From contig NC_071333.1 of the NCBI RefSeq assembly GCF_010183535.1, positions 13,576,587-13,640,586 of the forward strand: a stretch of 64,000 nt of DNA. The letters are read 5' to 3'. The notes beneath the pieces were generated by a model. It was not told the DNA's origin and did no database searches. It was given only the letters and a program-made list of their open reading frames with translations. Of the stretch, positions 1 to 9,371 are shown piece after piece (the stretch's first letter is position 1; the number at the start of each line of letters is the position of its first letter). The DNA is from Caenorhabditis remanei. Taxonomy: Eukaryota; Nematoda; Chromadorea; Rhabditida; Rhabditidae. The position numbers were made by a program, and so were the translations under genes.

Positions 1-51
1 TAACAATACGCTTCTATAAGCCTATAACCTTTAACGTCCCGTTTTTTCCAG

Positions 52-964
52 AGTACAAGGAACTGCGTGAAGCGATCAAGTTTGTCAAGAACAAGTTGGA
101 AACGTTCAAATCAGCAGATGACGTGGCTCCAACGTGGATCAGATCAACAGATCAAATAGCCACAATGATGTCCTGCATTGATAAGAACATGAAAGAACTT
201 GTGAAGTCAAACAACAAGACCGTTGACACTCTACAGAATGCATGTGACATCATCCGCGGTCTCCAAGACCTTGTCGCATCACTCATCAACACGCATCACC
301 AAGAGGACTGGCTCAAAGGCATGGCTGATGTCGTCGGCCGCACTGATGAGACTCGCAAACTAGTGGGCTCGCTAGCAGCGGCCACCGGACGCATCGAAGG
401 TCTCTTGACAGCGACAACACCTGCCGTCTCGTCAGTCACTCGCAATCCTTACAAACTGGAGAACACTAAAAGTGAAAAACCAGGGACAACATCCGCAAAA
501 GTCAACGTGAGTTATCTTTTGATTCATTCGAAAGAGAACCGTAACTGATATATTTCAGCGAGGTTGCATTCTCTGTGACTCCGACGCCCACAACACCGAA
601 AACTGTCGTTCGTATCCAAAATCGATCGACAGGATTCAACAGGCACACAAGTTGAACGTCTGCATCCAATGTCTGGAGCCTTTCCGAGCCAACGACAAAG
701 GATTGCATGAGGAATGCACAAGAGTCGGCGTTAAGTGCCGCAAATGCTTCCGCTACGTCGACTACGAAGAGGCCTCGTATCATCATCCGGTCTTCTGCGT
801 CTTCAAAGCGCAGAACAACGGTTCGGGAGCGAGTCACGAGCCACCAAACAAGCCAAAAACTCCGGTAATCAAGGTATACCCTATAACACAGCCTGATAGT
901 AAGCAATCGTTGATATTTTCAGCAACATCCGCTAGCACGAGGCACTTCGAGACGTGGACATTGA
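52..964 (+). CDS. 3' part of an intron-containing gag-like zinc-knuckle protein gene
   Basis: The gene enters from beyond the left edge; an acceptor (TTTTTTCCAG) ends at 51. Exons read 52-506, 559-873 and 923-964 (TGA 962-964), with GTGAGT and GTATAC donors, TTTCAG acceptors and phase-0 joins. The first visible exon encodes a helical, charged stretch. The second carries three Cys/His clusters in a row: CxxC then H and C near 571-620, CxxC...HxxC near 664-718, and CxxC...HHxxxxC near 736-800. This order resembles the three-knuckle array at the C-terminus of the BEL gag at 6490-9222. I infer a nucleic-acid-binding protein derived from a retroelement gag. The last exon is short and its frame rests on one acceptor. 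Retaining the final intron keeps the frame open to about 1060 and gives a different tail. The exact family is not recognised. Confidence 0.6.
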
Positions 965-2457
965 GCCGGTCGCAGAAGTCGCCAACATCCGCTGTCGAAC
1001 TTCAACATCCGCTGATCTCCAATCAAATTGTTGCTTTTTTCTATTATTTTTGCTGTTGTTAACCTTGTTATCTCACTGGAGACACCCTTGTTTTTGTTCC
1101 ATTTCTGGACAATTGTTGCATAAAAAGCTTTGGAGCTATTGCTCATTGAATAAAGCATTAAAAGTTATCAAACATATTTCTTATCTCTTCTTCTGTGACT
1201 CTTGAGTATATATACTCTGTCGAATATCTGTTTATAGGCGACATCACGGAGATTTTGGAGAGAATGAGATGATGACTAGCAACAAGGTGCTCTTTTGAAC
1301 ACAAACTTTAAAGCAACACATTTAGCTACAACAACACCGTATAGGTACACATTCACTGATTACTCAAAGAGCATCAGATACATGGGGATGACAAACCCAC
1401 ATAAATTTTCAACAATGCAAGACATATTTTGCACAACACTACAGATGACACATCATCAACACTTCAAACGTTAGTCCTCGGACAAACGTCTACATAAGAA
1501 GACCTACACAAACGAGTATAGGCAACATCCACCTCGGTTCTTCAAAGCTACTGCTTTGTATCCAGAGCCAAAACATCAACGACAGACAGTAAAGGAAGTG
1601 AAATATCTTTCCAGAACTAGAAGTCAAAACATCTCGAGTAAGATGCGACTTGCATTGAACTCACCCACTTCAATCGAGGTATCCCCCACGTGACCATAAG
1701 TTTCGGCTAGGTTCAGGGAAACTTCACCCATTTGGGATTGTTATTCCGAAAGTTAGGTTATAGTTTCGGCTATAATTGAAGTATGGAGATGTTACTAGAA
1801 TCCATAAACTATGGCACTGACGATAGTTAAAGCTGCGTAGTATCCAGGACATTGTAGTATCCAAAGGAGTCGCCAACTCCTGAGGACCCAACAGAATACT
1901 CATAAAGCCAATGCACGTGACTTTGTCGACTGATTAAGGTCTATAAGTGGCAGTTACAGATTGTAGCAGAAAGAATGTTGTCTGTATCGGAGTTATAACC
2001 CGGTACGCAAAGGATTGCATGAGTAATAATGTTGGTAGCGAGATTTCACACATCAAAAGACTGGGCTGGCACCCAGGAATTTGAACAAAAGATTACAAGA
2101 AAGATCGTACTATAAAAGAGATATAATGCAGACAAGACTCCGTCAGGGAGGCTGTTTTTATGATATTCTTGCATCAAATCTATATCGATTGATATTGAGG
2201 ACATTAGTCTGAACTGTAAGCAGCAAAAAGTTAAATATTTTACGTGAACTACAGACATAGCGACACGTTGCACTGACACGTTAACCTATTGCTCTAGATT
2301 CGCGCATTATATAAGAGATCGAATACTAAAGATTGTACATAACCAGAACAATTCTGATAGCAGTCTTCAAAAATCTGCGCCTTGTTGTAAGTCTCCTCTC
2401 CAAACTTGTCGTGATGAAACCAAAAGCCCTGAAAGAGAAAACAATTCCATAATTCAG
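965..2457. other. Non-coding interval between the two zinc-knuckle genes
   Basis: No open frame with a plausible start or splice pattern was found. The first part is probably the 3' UTR of the upstream gene, with AATAAA at about 1149 and two copies of the AACATCCGC nonamer at 984-992 and 1004-1012. Bases 1268-1303 match the reverse complement of the leader in front of the BEL gag. The interval ends in TAATTCAG directly before the ATG at 2458, which could be a spliced-leader acceptor. Confidence 0.5.
1268..1303. repeat. Inverted partner of a gag-leader segment (left copy)
   Basis: GATGATGACTAGC at 1268-1280 and TGCTCTTTTGAACACA at 1288-1303 are exact reverse complements of 6362-6374 and 6325-6340. 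The blocks keep the same order, with 7 nt between them here and 21 nt in the other copy. A weaker match continues at 1316-1330 (ACACATTT.GCTACA). Two exact blocks of 13 and 16 bp in consistent order are unlikely by chance. The two stretches are probably diverged, oppositely oriented copies of one element. Confidence 0.6.
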
Positions 2458-5400
2458 ATGGCCAATCAACGTCCGAATCTTCTCCCGCTGGAACACGTCC
2501 CGCCGGAAGGTCACGAGCGTCCGCCCAACATCCGCGGACCATACGTACAACATCCGCCAAGACATCCACAACCAAGAGAGGAAGACGTCGTCATCAGACA
2601 AATGTCATTTGAGCAGTTCTTCGATAGAAGAACACCTTTCACGTTGACAGATATTCGTCTTTTCGCGAGATTCGAGGAGACTTGGACAATCAACCTGTTG
2701 CCCAACTCAATCTTCGACGGCGAATCGTTACGTCTATTCGTTTGGAGACAAGAGAGACCAACACCCGCAGTGCACTGGGAACAATCGGTGATTCGACTCC
2801 CCGTAATCCAGCAGGCACAGAGAGCACAACAATTCTTCTTACGTTACGCAAGATCAGTGCATGAACCAATGGTCAACGGAGTTTCGAGACGCTGCCCCAT
2901 ATGTGCCAGCCAATTGTTGGGATTCCCGATGTGGGACCACGCGGCGACCGAATGTCCGTTCGCGGACCTCAGAGACACCACCCGCATCGAGTTCATGAGC
3001 ATCAATCTCGTGTCATACTGCAACTGGTGCAATTCGAGGTCGGCAACCCACATCAACTGTACCCCATTGCTGTGCCAACTGTGCAGAAGACCTGGACACA
3101 CAACCGCAACTGACCTCTGTCATCATCGATTTGGACATCCCGAAAATGTGAACGAGCTCCGAGCTTTCGTCAACAACATCCGCCGCCAACACTATACTAG
3201 AATGCGTCAGATGCTGCAATCCGGACAACATATGCTCTTGTATCGTTCACATGTGGACAACCCATATCACCTACTCTTGCGTCGAATGCCAGCCAATCGA
3301 CAACAGGTACATCGAGGACTTCACTTCTTCGAAGATTGGAACAACGAGTTTCCCTTTCCGGAAATCCGTGCCTACATCCGCGCCAGGGAAAACCGGAGAG
3401 CCGACTATCGATCCATGGTTCCACCGGAATTCTTCAATCAGGCGCAGGCTCCGATTCCACTCTTCGACGAAGAATCCATCGCATACTTGGAGAGAATCGG
3501 ACAAATGGTCACAGAGGCCAGAATGTATCCAGATCGCATACAATCGGTAAGAGTTTTAATCTATTCTAATGATAAAAACTCATCGAGGAATTCTAAAAGA
3601 CATTTGTATTTACAGATGCAAATGCCACCACCGCCAACTGCCAATAGACGTCTAGTCTATCCACGACACCATCCGCATCAGGTCCAGAGACAATATTCGC
3701 CACCTGTTCAACGTCCACTTGAACGTCCAGCCGTCCAAAGACCAGTTGATCGGAATCTCGTGGAAACTCCAATCTTGAGAGCAGACCCTCCAGGATTGAG
3801 ACAACCGCCGAGATTTGTGGAAAGACCACAGTATGGCACTCCTCAATTGCCGACATACGATCACTCGGATTCACAGCCGAGCACAAGTGCAAGGCCAACA
3901 TCCGCGGTTCATCAGAACTCAACGGTAAGCTACTTTTGAGACAATACGGAGGATAAATATGCTTTTTGCAGACTCCGAGTGCATCAGAATCGACATCCAA
4001 TCAACCAAATCTGTGTGTAAGACCATCCGAATCTATCAGCGACTGGGCTTTACATATGGAAAGAAAACTTGAGATGGAGATTCGAGCACAATCCGCTATG
4101 CAAGTTGTCGAAACTCTCGACAATCATAGTCAACTCTCATCGGAAGCCAACACCCGCGAGGTAAACAAGATTAAGATAGAGTAACTAATCAAATCGTAAA
4201 TATTCAGGAAACTCCTGAACCTCAGGCGAGCCAGCAAGCGTCACAGTCACAGTCTCCACAACAGAATGGAATCACTTCCGACACGGTTTGTCTCGAAATA
4301 AATCAAGACATAACTGGAAGACATTCTTGTTTCAGACTGCTGAAAGACCAACATCCGCCGCTTCAACACACACATCAAGTCCCTCTCAAGGTTCACAGGC
4401 CAGCAATGGTTCTGAGGTAAACTATCTAACCCCAGCTGTAAAAAATGCAAAACAATTTGTCTTTCAGCAAAGAGACATTCGCGAAGCCAACCTTGATAGA
4501 GAGATGAGCTCGAAAGTTCTTCCCTGGTGCCACGAACCACTCAGAATCTTGGACCAACCAGCGAGACATGCGTTCCAACATCGCGTCTTCAACAAGCTGA
4601 TGCGTATCCCACCTCCAGACGGGAAACCAGCGTACATCTGCCGTTCTCAAGCGTTGACTCACATCCTCACAGCTCAAGAGGACCAACGCATGGACGTGTG
4701 GAATCAGTACGATTTGGCCAACATCCGCAAATACTATCGTTGGTTAGTCAAGCTGGGACATGCGCTGTCTCACGAACGTATTCTGATCGTGATGCTGGAG
4801 AAGAACAACGCCATCAATGTGTGTGCCAAAGCAACAATCGGAGCTGACTTCGTCTTGGTCCCAACGATCGATTTATGGCAGCAGGAGACGGTACAAAATG
4901 CATTCCAATCAATGCTCGGTGACGATCAGTTCGGACCTGTACGAGATTTCGATCGCTTCGAAAACCAGGACAACAACCGCTGGTTCCGCGACGAGATCCC
5001 ACGGTTCAGGGACGGGAACGAGCAAGAGGAAATGGCGGAAGAACAACTGGCCGCACAACTCTTCGCTGAAGATATGTGGTTCGGCGTCTTAAGATCCCAG
5101 GACCTCGAGCAAGCCCTCAACTCCGCAGTACCCAGGTCAATGCCAACACTCGCCGTACACACCCAGTGGATGCTCAGCTTTCTGACTCAGAAGATCCAAC
5201 CAGACATCGAAGGAGACAACTTCGCGATGATCCACTACTACCCATTAGTCAGAGCTGCCATGCAGGTGATGGTCGAAGTCCGGCAGAATCCGGTCAACAC
5301 AGTCGAGGTTACTCTCTACGACTGCCCGGACGAATTGGCCGCAGCTGGAGCATTCGGACATCGTTTGGTCATGCCCACGATAAAGCTGTTCGCCAAGTTT

Positions 5401-5526
5401 CCAGCTCGACGCTGGAGAGTGTGGCTCCAGTATACTTGGGAACAACTCATGACTCAACTGGAGGAAGCAACGGAGGATTGCGGATGTCAAACAACCAACT
5501 TCCAGGAGATTCCTCAAGAGCTATAG
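2458..5526 (+). CDS. Gag-like zinc-knuckle protein, six exons, unknown function
   Basis: Exons 2458-3546, 3616-3924, 3972-4160, 4208-4285, 4336-4416 and 4468-5526 join into a 934-residue protein ending TAG 5524-5526. Every exon is a multiple of three and every intron is phase 0. Introns are 69, 47, 47, 50 and 51 nt, with GTAAG or GTAAA donors in four and GTTTG in the fourth. Exon 1 encodes a Cys/His array near residues 144-225: CPIC...H...C, then CNWC...H..C, then CQLC..PGH....C. The middle is Pro/Gln/Arg-rich (about 385-580). The C-terminal 350 residues are hydrophilic and match no domain I know. Zinc knuckles imply RNA or single-stranded DNA binding, and their spacing resembles the neighbouring BEL gag. 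ATG follows an AG acceptor directly, so trans-splicing or a missing upstream exon are both possible. Six copies of AACATCCGC lie inside the coding sequence. Real introns argue against a simple retroposed copy. Confidence 0.75.
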
Positions 5527-6046
5527 CTCGAAGTCAACAACATCCGCTAATCTTTCCATTCTTTCATACAACAACCCGCAAACCGATCCTGTGCCATATG
5601 TTTTACTCGTCTTACTTGTCTTCTTAAATCCAATCAAATAAATTTGAATTGAGATTAAATCTGTGTTCCTGTTCTTAAATAAACAAGACAAAAGCTAAAC
5701 AATCGATAATATTCGACTCACAAAAGATCTAATATAGACATAACTTCGCGCTTTAGCGCTGACTGCTGCAACTAGGTCTAATAGAATCAATATTCCTAAC
5801 CGGACCGGGTATTTAAAATATTACCTGAAATTAGGCGGAAGACGCATTTATGTATCGGACACCGACATTAAGGTTTTACTCTGAACAGCCACTGCATGAG
5901 GAGCATATATTGCGGACCTGTGGTCGCGCTGAATCCGGTGATTGTAAGAGCTGCTCGTCGTCAGTATCAGTCTCTGAAAGGAGGCTGAGGAAACCACTAT
6001 AAGTAGGCACCCTAGTATTTGCGAACCTACGGTTACAATGCTCGAC

Positions 6047-6067
6047 GCTCCGACAGTCTGTCGGAGC
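6047..6067. repeat. Perfect 10-bp-arm palindrome in the gag leader
   Basis: GCTCCGACAG, one T, then CTGTCGGAGC. As RNA the innermost pair must open to form a loop, leaving about 9 GC-rich pairs. It lies 440 nt before the likely gag start. Confidence 0.75.
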
Positions 6068-6209
6068 CGGAATGGGCGGGTCCTATGAAGCTATGTTGCC
6101 CAGATGATTCCGACGGTTTACTGGAATCGGACGGGTGCGCGGTGACTTTCCACCAAGAGTTGCGCAGCTCTCGGTTACTGTAGAGTGTCAATCCCAACCC
6201 AGTCATTCA

Positions 6210-6235
6210 GTATATTGCACTGCTGTGCAATATAC
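6210..6235. repeat. Perfect 11-bp hairpin in the gag leader
   Basis: GTATATTGCAC, loop TGCT, GTGCAATATAC. All 11 pairs match. It lies 255 nt before the likely gag ATG, a position where retroelement leaders often hold dimerisation or packaging structures; that role is inference. Confidence 0.8.
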
Positions 6236-6324
6236 AAACATCCAGCAGCTTTTACCGCTGTCTGGACATACTCTGTAACATTCATACATACAGTCTACAC
6301 ATACACAACATCATGTAGCCCAAA

Positions 6325-6374
6325 TGTGTTCAAAAGAGCAGCTATTTCTCACAAGATCTTAGCTAGTCATCATC
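6325..6374. repeat. Inverted partner of 1268-1303 (right copy)
   Basis: TGTGTTCAAAAGAGCA at 6325-6340 and GCTAGTCATCATC at 6362-6374 are exact reverse complements of blocks at 1288-1303 and 1268-1280. This copy sits in the leader just before the BEL gag. Confidence 0.6.
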
Positions 6375-6489
6375 CCCAAGGCTCCAGTATCCACCGATGA
6401 TGGTTGCATTTGCAACTTCTAGGTATACAACATCTTTTTTTCAGTTAACTGGATTCTTCATTGTCATCGACAATCGATCGCCCAAAAGG

Positions 6490-9222
6490 ATGTCTAGCCT
6501 CACTAGCCGCTCTCAATCCCCGGTACCAAGAAGCCGCAAAGCTCTTTCGCTCCCCCCGGAGCGTGAGGTGCCACGTACAGGAGCCAAGTCTCGCTCACGA
6601 TCTCGACCGACGCTCACGCAGTCGATCGTAGGTCCCACCAAAACTGTGATCAAAAAATCCATCGGCAAAGCCAAGGAGCTCATTGAAGCCTCGAAAGCGA
6701 AGCTGACGTTTTTCGATGATCCACAGAACAAGACCCTCGAAAATATTGACGCCGAAACACTCGAATCTACGGATAAGCTAGTCCTCAAAATGAAGACTGC
6801 GATCCAAAAGATCACGGAACTCAGTGACTTTATTGAGAGACAATTCAACAAACCGGAGATGCGTGCATCCCCGGACAGAGACGCATTCCTCAAGGAAGTC
6901 ACGGACGCTCTCCATGACAGTGGTGCCAACGAAGTCTTACTTGACCTCAACAACGGCGTCAACAATCTGGAGTATGTCCTGGCATCTTGTGGTCGTCACC
7001 CAACTGAATTCGATCCATATGGAACGGGTGCTCAGGAAGATGACAGATTGGTAGAAGATAACGAGCTCGGTAGCGGAATTTCGGACAACGTCAACGTCCG
7101 CCAGAACAACATACAATCTACAACTGTAGAACAACCATCCGCTATCCGCACTGAGTCTCAATCTAGCTCAGGACCAATCACATCATCCGCAGCACGAAAC
7201 ATCTCTCAAATGGACTACGACTACGAAGCGTTTGACCAGCTGGCCAACGGTCACAAGTTCATGAACTTGAGACTCCAAGAAGAGAACCGTATCCTAAGGA
7301 TCAATGCAGACAAACATCGTCGCGCCCACGATGAGGACGTCAGAAGGAGAACTGCTCAAGAGACTGAAAACATTGATCGTGTCTACTCTCTGCAGAATGA
7401 GCTTGCACAACAGCCGCGAGACATTATGACATTGGCTCAACCACATGTTGAACATTCACCAATGCCGAATCAGGCGCTTGCTCTCCACGCAGATAGACCC
7501 CAACGTATCACTGCTCAACCATCGCCAATAGCAGCGTCGACTCCGAATAATAATGTAGCCCCGGCTCCAGCCACTATGGCAACAAGAGCCCAAGCCACGA
7601 TGCAAATGGTTTCGACGTCTGCAGGCACACGAGCCTCAGTCATCACTAATGTTGAAAAACACATTGAAACGCCAATCTTGAGCGCACCAGTACCCTTCAG
7701 AAGCCCTCTAGTTGTGCCACAACATAACGAGACACCAATCGCAAACAATACTCCAAACATGCATGATATCATGCAAGCGATACATTCAGTTGCTGAGCAT
7801 CAAAAGCAGATAGTGCATCATAATACCAGCATGATTCATGAACTGGAGCAGCGAATGGATGCCCGTTTCCAAGAAAGAGCCGAATCTATCATCTCAAAGA
7901 GAAGCAAGAGACAACAGCAACAGAACTCAGAGGGTTCCGAGTCTGACTATGCGAGCAGATACGAACAAGGACTAGCTTCCGCAGACTCCGGCGATGAAAC
8001 AGATCGCCCACAAGAAGCGCAGGCGCCACGTCCCCAAACTACAAGAAATCGCAAAAAGGAAGTTCCGAAACCCAAAACCACTGAGCCCTCAGCTGCTGGC
8101 CCGCAAAACACCGGGGTACCAGCAGACTTTATGCTGAAATACTTGCCGAAATTTGATGGTACAACGGATTTGGACTTTTTCGAACATGTATATTCAAAGT
8201 TCGTTCTATCGAACAGTCACTTCAACGCGGAGGCGAAGTATGCCATTCTTCTGAATCATATTACTGGTCCAGCAAAGAATTGCATCTCGCTTGCCAAAGA
8301 CTCGCACATCGCTATCATGACAACATTCTGCTCATTGAAGAAGGTCTATGGAAAGATCAACAATCGACACAGCCTCATTTCGAAGCTGCAGAAAATGCCC
8401 TTCCATCAAACAGACCCAGATGCAATGCGTTTGGACGTCGTGAAAATAGCCGGAATTCTTCAACAGCTAAAAGACAAAGGTGTTCCAACAACCGACCACA
8501 TGGTCAGCGGAGCCATTGGAGCAAAACTTCCAGCAGACTTCAGGAAAAGTCTAGCCAGATATACGGTGGAGATCGGAGAGGACAACATCACTCACGATCA
8601 AATCCTCGATCACATCAGCAGTGAAATCGAAGTCATAACTATCGAACATACATTCACTAGCCAGATGAATCAGCCTCCAATGAATGAACTACCAGAGTCA
8701 TACGCTGCTATACACTATACGAATTCCAATCAGAGTCGGACAGCATCCGCAGGTCAACAAAGCTACAAGACCGCAAGCGCAAATAATAGGGATCCAGTTT
8801 ACGTTGCATCACAACATCCGCATGAATACACAGATCCTGCCACCAACGCCAAACTGGAAGGCTATTATGCCCCAGGAGCTAAAGGCGTTAATCTGAAATT
8901 GATTCATCGGACGTTTCCATACACCAACGAGGAAGACTCGAAATGCGCTGTCTGCGGTGGAAAACATCATATCATCAGATGCCCACTGCCAAGTACAGAA
9001 TTCCGCAACAAGATCAAACAGAAAGGGCTTTGCCCAATCTGTGCTCGTAAACATGAGATCACCAAATGCGTCGCGGCGTACCGCTGCGGTTACTGCGATG
9101 GACTCCACAACATGGGTGGTTGTCCCAGGAAAGAACATTACAGAAACCCAAAGAACTATCCAAAAGGTGCCAAGAAGGTCGAAACATTTTTTCGTGCCCG
9201 TAACACCAACAAGTCTCAATAA
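6490..9222 (+). CDS. gag: BEL/Pao gag polyprotein
   Basis: The frame is open from 6397, but the ATG at 6490 follows a strong acceptor (TTTTTTTCAG, ending 6444) and begins with a basic Ser/Arg-rich segment, so I prefer it; this gives 910 residues. Middle regions are Gln/Pro-rich with a predicted coiled coil near 7760-7900. The segment at 8100-8650 reads like the conserved capsid-like domain of BEL gags (LPKFDGT....F.....F, then NHITGPAK). The C-terminus has three CCHC-like knuckles: CAVC..KHH...C, CPIC.RKHE..KC and CGYC.GLHNMGGC (8946-9123). The protein should form the particle and bind element RNA. The stop TAA is at 9220-9222, and the pol frame overlaps it. Confidence 0.85.
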   Translation: MSSLTSRSQSPVPRSRKALSLPPEREVPRTGAKSRSRSRPTLTQSIVGPTKTVIKKSIGKAKELIEASKAKLTFFDDPQNKTLENIDAETLESTDKLVLKMKTAIQKITELSDFIERQFNKPEMRASPDRDAFLKEVTDALHDSGANEVLLDLNNGVNNLEYVLASCGRHPTEFDPYGTGAQEDDRLVEDNELGSGISDNVNVRQNNIQSTTVEQPSAIRTESQSSSGPITSSAARNISQMDYDYEAFDQLANGHKFMNLRLQEENRILRINADKHRRAHDEDVRRRTAQETENIDRVYSLQNELAQQPRDIMTLAQPHVEHSPMPNQALALHADRPQRITAQPSPIAASTPNNNVAPAPATMATRAQATMQMVSTSAGTRASVITNVEKHIETPILSAPVPFRSPLVVPQHNETPIANNTPNMHDIMQAIHSVAEHQKQIVHHNTSMIHELEQRMDARFQERAESIISKRSKRQQQQNSEGSESDYASRYEQGLASADSGDETDRPQEAQAPRPQTTRNRKKEVPKPKTTEPSAAGPQNTGVPADFMLKYLPKFDGTTDLDFFEHVYSKFVLSNSHFNAEAKYAILLNHITGPAKNCISLAKDSHIAIMTTFCSLKKVYGKINNRHSLISKLQKMPFHQTDPDAMRLDVVKIAGILQQLKDKGVPTTDHMVSGAIGAKLPADFRKSLARYTVEIGEDNITHDQILDHISSEIEVITIEHTFTSQMNQPPMNELPESYAAIHYTNSNQSRTASAGQQSYKTASANNRDPVYVASQHPHEYTDPATNAKLEGYYAPGAKGVNLKLIHRTFPYTNEEDSKCAVCGGKHHIIRCPLPSTEFRNKIKQKGLCPICARKHEITKCVAAYRCGYCDGLHNMGGCPRKEHYRNPKNYPKGAKKVETFFRARNTNKSQ

Positions 9223-9371
9223 AGGCATTCCGGCAGACACGGGGTCAAAAGTACCGAATCCCGTGTCACACGCTGACTTGCCAACAGCATATTACAATAA
9301 CTATTGTTCTGAGATTTCACCTGTTTGTTCTACTAATCTTGTTTCTAATAATAATGTTTCTTTCTCTGCAG
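9166..9371 (+). promoter_or_regulatory. Gag-pol junction: +1 frameshift site or 172-nt intron
   Basis: Pol is in the +1 frame relative to gag, and the frames overlap upstream of the gag stop at 9220. T6C at 9187-9193 is a possible slip site. Alternatively, GTAACA at 9200 and TTTCTCTGCAG ending at 9371 bound a T-rich, intron-like stretch whose removal joins gag to pol in frame. A second donor at 9167 (GTGCCA) has the same phase. The pol frame is also open right through the putative intron, so sequence alone does not decide. Confidence 0.5.

Larger units (their letters stand above)
5527..6489. other. Non-coding leader in front of the BEL gag
   Basis: The first 170 nt are the probable 3' UTR of the preceding gene, with a nonamer at 5539 and AATAAA near 5638. 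The rest is GC-richer and rich in inverted repeats: 6047-6067, 6210-6235, and a weaker one near 6106-6130 (GATTCC...GGAATC). CTATAAGTA near 5997 could act as a TATA-like element. TCTTTTTTTCAG before 6445 is a good splice acceptor. It may belong to an LTR or 5' leader of the retroelement, but no second copy is seen downstream of pol. Confidence 0.45.

Noticed and set aside
965..2457. Possible solo LTR in the spacer
   Set aside because: Only two short blocks match the gag leader, and in inverted orientation; no TG...CA ends or duplicated target site could be defined.
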